Part shown: positions 58,431-64,000 of the stretch, piece after piece
Numbering within the stretch: the stretch's first letter is position 1
Layout of the letters: every line of letters starts with the position of its first letter
Source: Aphanomyces cochlioides
Lineage: Eukaryota > Oomycota > Saprolegniomycetes > Saprolegniales > Verrucalvaceae
Assembly: GCA_019828595.1 (NCBI GenBank)
Contig: JAHQRK010000016.1
Coordinates: 1,240,001-1,304,000 of the forward strand
Length of the DNA: 64,000 bases
Reading direction: 5' to 3'
The notes under the pieces: generated by a model
Database searches by the model: none
Told to the model about the DNA's origin: nothing
Seen by the model: the letters and a program-made list of their open reading frames with translations, nothing else
Made by a program: the position numbers and the translations under genes

Positions 58431-59542
58431 CTACACTGATACTTCTTCCAAGTAGGGAGTCTTGCTCCGGTGAAATTCCTTCTCGAGGCTCAAGTCGTCC
58501 TCATCGTCATCGACCATTTCGTGGAAATTACTGTCGTAAGTCGTCATTTGCAACTGTGTGATCGTGCCTAGTGTAGCCAAGAGGACCCATCCACCAAGAT
58601 AAAAGTAAAACTAAACAGTATTACATCATCAACAATGATGAAAAGTACCGATGATGAGACTGTGGCAGAGCGGTTGTCGCGAGGAAATGGATAAAATAAC
58701 GAAGGAAAACTACAGCAGCATGACTACTGAGCGGGTTCGCAGCCAATACGTACTTGCCAACAAAATTCCCGATCGCTTGAATAATCCAATATGCACCGAC
58801 CCAAGCTGTGAGCAGAATATGACCCTTACTACAAGAAGAGAATGTAACCATGAAAATGATCTAACTAACGAACCGCCCAGAGAAATAAGCCAAAAGACCT
58901 AATACCAAACCAGCAGCGACCATGGCAATGTATCCAAGATTGTTTGGATTGCTGTTATTGATACTCGATTCAAGAGCTGCAACATGTTGTGATCACATGA
59001 AAGTGGAGCAGTGCTTACTGTGTAACCAAAGAATATTCAGGACAGATCCCAGTTGAACGCCCAAGGCAACGCCTAGAAGTAGTAGTGAACGAGCCGATAA
59101 AATGGACATCATACCAAAGAGAAAACGCATGAATCCTTTCATACAGCACGTAAACACTCCAAGGAAGAGACCAAGAGCAATGGCAACCGCAAGACTCGTC
59201 AATACAATTTTGTTCTCGGACGACTCGCCAAACGCAAGACCAATGTACCATCCCTGGTCGACATTAATGCAGCATAGAACGATTCAGGACTTACCACGTA
59301 GCTCCCGAGGATAGCACCTTGAAGGACGAGTGCAGTTGAGAAGTGTTTGTAGCCCAGAAAGGTCTATATCACGAGTTCATGTCGATATCCAAACAGCTTG
59401 GACGCACGATGAAGACAGCGACGATGATGAGAGCAATGCTTCCAAGAATAATTACGGATCTTGACGAGCCATCTGTTGGCAGATCGGCTTGTACCATTAC
59501 GTCCAGGACAGCAGTGGCCCAAAGACTCGCCAGCATTGCCAT
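58431..59542 (-). CDS. Multipass membrane protein 2 of the tandem trio
   Basis: ATG at 59542 (MAMLASLWATAVLDV), stop at 58433-58431; the same exon pattern as its neighbours, with short introns, and about 250 aa. Shared blocks: TFLGYKHFSTALVLQGAIL, GWYIGLAFGESS, VALGVQLGSVLNILWLH, NSNPNNLGYIAMVAAG and LTAWVGAYWIIQAIGNFVG. A luminal or cytosolic insert (SLFYPFPRDNRSATVSS) comes before the last helix (FYFYLGGWVLLATLGT). The C-tail is acidic (MVDDDEDDLSLEKEF). The N-terminus may be a signal anchor. The function is not known; see the first copy for the tentative family. Confidence 0.65.
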
Positions 59543-59782
59543 CGGCACCCTGTTGCACCTGAGAGGAATATCGAATGACAGTTACAAAAAAACCATTCTA
59601 AGTGTAACTGTTCCCGAAGTTGCTCAAAGAACGTAGTCCAGACTTGGTGGCAGACAGGATGATCCTAAGAGTTTAATGGAGGTTTCAAGAGCAGCAGGGC
59701 TCTCCCAGGAAAACTACAATATTGCATTTCGTTTAACCTAGAAATAGTGCCAAGCTTGAAATCTCGAGCTATTCACGGTCTA

Positions 59783-60914
59783 CTAGCTTGTTTCCTGAAC
59801 GTAGACGTTCTTGTCGTCAAGCATGTCCAGCACATGAGAGTTGGGTCCTCTCTTCGCTTTGGCCGCTGCGGTAGTCAACGCAACTTGTTTGGCTATAGCA
59901 GTTTCTTCTGCAGCATGTCGAGATGCCTGGAAGTTCAAATCATTCAAGGCTAGCCGCATTTGCACGAAGGTTCCGGCGAAACCCAATGCAATCCAAAGAC
60001 CAACGCATATATAAAGCTACAGATATCAATGAGAAGCAGTTGATCGCGCGGACGCACAGAAACGGAGCTCGTTGACGTGGTTGATGTTGAGTGTTGGAAA
60101 AAGAGTGGAGGCATGCTATTGCAAGATGAAGACAAGCGATTCAAGGATTTCTGTACTCGCCAACGATGAAGCCGATTGCCAGAGAAACCCAAAAGGCACT
60201 CACCCATGCTCCAACGACAATGTGGCCGTATCTATGGGCAAGCAAGTAAGCTTACGCATCCTGACAAACGAGAAACAACCTGCCGGCAGACGTTGCTGCG
60301 TAGCCAAGGGCAATTGCCAAGATAGCCATGACAATGTAACCCAAGGCGTTCGGATCCGATCGGTTGATGGATACGTCAATATCTGCGTGGAAGGAACAAT
60401 AGAGATAAATAGAAACACGTCCGTACGATGGAAGACAAAGATATTCAGCATAGTTCCCAGTTGGAGCCCAAGAGTAGCCCCTAGATCGAGAGTTAGGCAA
60501 GGAAAGAGTGCACATACACACCTAGCGCGAACTTCATCAATCGATTTGATATGCAGGTGAGCATAGCCGAGAAAAGACCAACACAGAGTGCCACACCGAG
60601 ATTGAGTGATACCGATAACTTGCTCGTAAATGCAACGCCCAGCCACCATCCCTACGAGCCAAGTAACGACATTCAAAGCGGCGATTTGGGTCTCACGATA
60701 AAGCCTCCAATCGTGGCAGCATGAACCAAAAGTGCCGTGTCAAAGTGTTTATAGCCGAAGAAAGTCTACTCACATGACTTGATTCTCACATGACATGGGG
60801 CGTTACAAGGTATATATTGATGGAAAGCAGTAATACACTCCCAGTCACGCGGATTTGGATCAGGCCAGCTTGGCCTAATTCAGCTTGTGCTAGTGAGTTG
60901 CGAGATATCATCAT
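59783..60914 (-). CDS. Multipass membrane protein 3 of the tandem trio
   Basis: ATG at 60914 (a second one follows directly), stop at 59785-59783. It is the most divergent copy. Shared blocks: TFFGYKHFDTALLVH, GATLGLQLGTMLNIFVFH, INRSDPNALGYIVMAI, VVGAWVSAFWVSLAIGFIVG and LYICVGLWIALGFAGTFVQ. The C-tail is longer and Ala/Lys-rich (AKQVALTTAAAKAKRGPN), unlike the acidic tails of copies 1 and 2. Splices were read by eye and keep frame between the listed blocks. The function is unknown. It lies 312 bp downstream of the TRRAP stop on the same strand. Confidence 0.62.
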
Positions 60915-61225
60915 GGATGTCTTGTACGCCTCAAATCGAGATTGGTGATGGATCTCAAAACTTGAAGAGGCACGAGATTATTTGCCCAATCGAAATCGGG
61001 TATGTGTACAAGAGTTATCCCTTTCGTTCCATTTCATGTTGTCTACGTTGAAGAAGCAAAATGCCAACTAACTACTACTAGTACTTATGATCGATAAAGT
61101 TGGCAGCGATCGATAAAGAAGGCAGGTTGGCTTGCTTGCGTAGGTGTATGGTGAAGAAGACAGAAAGAGAGTCATAAACGTTTATTTGTACAAATATCAA
61201 AAATGAAGCGGAACAGATCGCCATT
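60915..61225. other. Intergenic, TRRAP to membrane-protein trio
   Basis: About 310 bp. A short tandem gatcgataaag(a/t)(a/t)ggcag repeat pair occurs at about 61089-61116. No gene was seen. Confidence 0.4.
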
Positions 61226-64000
61226 TTACAGCCAAGGAAACCATGTGGGGTATATTTGTGAGAGTGTCTCTGGGCTTGTCGCTGTTGCAATGAGATCCTG
61301 GATTGCTGATGGAGCAGTTGGCGCACTTTGGCTGCTTGGCTTGATTGCAAGCGAAGACATTCGATCCATAACAACTTTTACATTGGCTTCCACACGTTGC
61401 TTCACTTGGTTTTCAGCCATAAACCGCCGGTGGGTTTCACCATGGGTGTGCTCCAATCGAGTCTTTGTTTTTGAGGTATGCCACGACAAAAGGTCATCAC
61501 GGAAAAAGAGACTCAACTGACTTGACAAGATTGACTCGTGTTGGTCGCATGTCAAAGCTTGTGCAACAGCTGACATAGCAATCGTGAATGGGCCATCAAC
61601 ACCGTTGCCAGTTATAAACGTGTGCATATTACGAGTCAAACGGAACGGCATGGTGCAAGTTGATTCAATAATACCACTGCTGGCATAGCCGGGGCGGACT
61701 TCGCAACTCACGAGTCGGCCAGTCTTTTTCGAGAATATGATCTTATGGGGTGTCCGTTCACCAACATGCATCGCATACGACAGAAAAGAGGTAAGTGCCA
61801 GATGCAAAGTGAATGCAGTCCTGAATTGGAACAAGTCGTCAAATTGAGGCAAAATTCGGTGCAAGTATTTTGTTAACAAGTGTTCTGACACGTTGTGTTC
61901 GCAAATATCATTGTAGATTGCAAGTTTCATCTAAATTAATATAAGGAATGTGTATCGATAAAACTTACGTTGACAGGATTTTCGATTACATCACTCATGT
62001 TTTTGCGGTAGAGTTCGACTGGAAAGTCTGGATCTTTGTTTTGATCAAGACATTCTAATTCGTAGATCTAAAATACGAAAGTGTCACAGAAAGAATAGTG
62101 ACATTCCATTACCTCTCCAAGGGAAATATTTTCCACGCTATCCTCTAGCAAGCGGACACGAGGTGTCAGAGGAATTACTTTGGGTACATGGAATACGATA
62201 TCCCTTAGCTTCGTTTCCTTGTGGCGCATAATGAGCCGATTCATGAGCAAATGAGTCTGCATCACTCTTTCATCGCAACGGGTGATGTATGTCATCGCAT
62301 ATTGCACTAAAAAGGAATACTTTTTGCCATTGTTTCCTCCAAGAGTGACACGTCGTTGAGTGTAGCCATTTCGCAGTAAGACATCAGTCGAACTATGGAT
62401 GTACTGTAGCCGAGCATGGAGTTCCTTAATGGGCTCATTGTTTGTCAAATATTGTCCGGGAACTTCAAGGCAGCTGCTGCTTAACTCCACCAAGTGGCGA
62501 CTACAGTTTTCGAGATAAACTTTATCTGCATTGCGTTTTCCGTATCGCTTTACACGACATTGGAGGACGTATTTCCACAATTTCAGTCGATCCATAATTT
62601 CAGCCAAGTTTGGCTCTGATGTTTTAATCTCTTCATTGCCAGATCTAAAAGCAGTAAGACAGGGATTGGAAAATTAGAGTACCTGTCAGTCAACATGAAG
62701 TTCTCTTCAAATGGATCTTTGAATTCATTCACAAACGAAATATGCTTTTCGCTTTTTTGATGAGGTTGCAAGATAAAAAACTTATTGCAAACACGGCTAA
62801 GTGTATCTTTCAACATCTTCGGCACTGGCTCAGACTTTGAAAAACTTGGTAGTTGGTAGCATTTCAATAGCAACGAATGTACTGCTGTGAGTAGCTCTTC
62901 TTCAGGTTCAGGGCGGAAACGGACAATGAGCTCTTCCAACATACATTCCATTTCAAAGGCCAAAGTATCGTGCGAACGTCGTAAAAATGTTAGTAGATCT
63001 TCGGTGAACTGAACTGGACTAACATCTGTCTTTTGCAATTCCCCAGCAGCTACTTTTTCTAACCATGCCTCCAAAGTAAGAACAGTAGCAGACCCAAAGA
63101 ATGACGGATTACTTCTACTAGCTCCAACCAAACCAGGGATTTCACCAACTCGTTCATGTGCCATTGGAACAGCAACAACATGGCCAGATCTCGTCCGGTA
63201 ATACATCATATCACTGCTAGACAGCGTAGATTGCTTAGGTGTTTGGGAAGCCAGTGGAGTAGGAGGCTCGGACGTGCTTGAGCGGACATCTTTGTCCATT
63301 GAAAAGAGCTCTCTATTTTCCAGAAAGAACGCTCGCATAGTATAATAGAGGGCTTGGGGAAACTTTGCTGATAATCCACGCAGAAGGCCACGAATCTAAA
63401 ACACATATTAGACAATCATTTTGATCAGCATACTTGAGGAGCTTCAGGTCTGCAAAGTGACATGAGAAGTTGAGGGATCCAAACAATCCATATCCAAATT
63501 GGTAGTTGTTTTCCATGAGTTTCGAAAGCTTGAATTAATACACCCTTTTCATTGTCCATACTCAACAACCACAATACACGAGCAAGCATTAATCTAGCAT
63601 ACGTTGACCGATGGTGCACTGCTTGCAAGTAACAAGCGATAGTTTGCGCAGCAAATTCAATTTCTTTTCGTTCGACGAATAATTTATCACAGTATTGGCC
63701 CCAACTGAGCCATCCCTTTCCATAACTATCGCAAATTTGTAAGCTGTGGGAAAATGCTTTGTTGGCTTCGTTTTTATCTCCCAATGCGTTCAAGAATAAC
63801 CCCTTCATTCGAAATAATTCGGCCTTCTGTCGAATATCGAAGTACTCCAAGTTCGTTTGATTCAAAATACTTAAACCACCTTGGAAATCCTTTGATGTTT
63901 CGTGGCAAATACTCAGCTGTTCTCGTAACTTAGAAAATGCATCCTGCACATCCATTGCAGGAATTGAGTACAGTTGAGAAAGAGCTTGCAAACAAACATC
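61226..64000 (-). CDS. TRRAP/Tra1, C-terminal part (partial)
   Basis: The gene runs off the right edge; the visible part includes the FAT repeats (about 64000-62600), the kinase-like domain and the FATC end. It has the TPR-like helices typical of FAT (FRMKGLFLNALGDKNEANKAF). The kinase region has RRVTLGGNNGKKYSFLVQYA, HKETKLRDIVFHVPKVIPLT and SPRVRL-like blocks. The catalytic-loop position reads HVGERTPHKIIF and the DFG position reads CEVRPGY, so catalytic residues are missing, as in all TRRAP/Tra1 pseudokinases. The FATC end reads PETLSQIYPTWFPWL. TRRAP scaffolds SAGA and NuA4/TIP60 histone acetyltransferase complexes and binds activators. Introns are about 40-50 bp. Confidence 0.9.

Noticed and set aside
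59577..59624. Inverted repeat cagttac / gtaactg upstream of membrane-protein copy 2
   Set aside because: The arms are only 7-8 bp with an 18-nt loop, close to what is expected by chance in AT-rich DNA.
1..64000. tRNA, rRNA, CRISPR, integron or prophage elements
   Set aside because: No cloverleaf with an intact T-loop consensus, no rRNA blocks, no regular spaced repeats and no integrase or transposase genes were found; gene structure is eukaryotic.

Overview
The window is nuclear DNA from a compact eukaryotic genome, most likely an oomycete (water mould) or close stramenopile relative. The reasons are: genes carry very short GT-AG introns (about 37-59 bp); intergenic gaps are small; several gene sets are those of a flagellated protist (SPEF2/CPC1-like central-pair protein, Tctex-type dynein light chain, kinesins, an IFT54-type domain); and the largest gene has a match to the oomycete Inr plus flanking promoter element (TCATTYYNCAWTTT) 43-57 bp before its ATG. 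No bacterial operons, CRISPR arrays, tRNA or rRNA genes, or intact transposons were seen.

Layout. 1-1104: 3' end of a myotubularin phosphatase (+). 1141-7203: a kinesin (-) whose tail holds an F5/8 type C (discoidin) domain interrupted by an IFT54/MIP-T3-like CH domain. 7846-8508: secreted CHAP amidase (+). 9017-10123: DEDDh RNA exonuclease (+). 10131-11708: ammonium transporter (-). 12846-26715: giant HECT ubiquitin ligase A (+, 4572 aa). 26726-27271: Tctex-type dynein light chain (-). 27379-32196: SPEF2/CPC1-like protein (-). 32386-34678: second kinesin (-). 35711-36400: FCP1/SCP-like phosphatase (-). 37414-37998 and 38467-39873: two unrecognised proteins (-). 39953-41753: homeodomain-like + SWIM + RING protein (-). 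41873-43441: DnaJ protein (+). 43788-56696: giant HECT ligase B (+, 4262 aa), a paralogue of A. 56792-60914: three head-to-tail paralogous multipass membrane proteins (-). 61226-64000: C-terminal part of TRRAP/Tra1 (-, runs off the right edge).

Two things stand out. First, the two HECT giants are collinear paralogues about 17 kb apart. They carry several CUB-like modules together with MIB/HERC2, LamG-like, SPRY-like and SH3-like modules ahead of a HERC1-like HECT domain, and share two intron positions inside one CUB-like module. Second, the 1141-7203 kinesin joins a motor to an IFT54-type domain nested in a discoidin domain, which suggests a motor that engages the intraflagellar-transport machinery directly.

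Three minus-strand genes in a row (kinesin, SPEF2-like, dynein light chain; 34678-26726) form a small cilium/flagellum-related cluster. Convergent neighbours end only 7, 10, 36 and 95 bp apart, so their transcripts almost certainly overlap. Gene models were built by eye from reading frames, splice signals and family motifs. Exon borders stated explicitly were checked for frame; those not stated are approximate.
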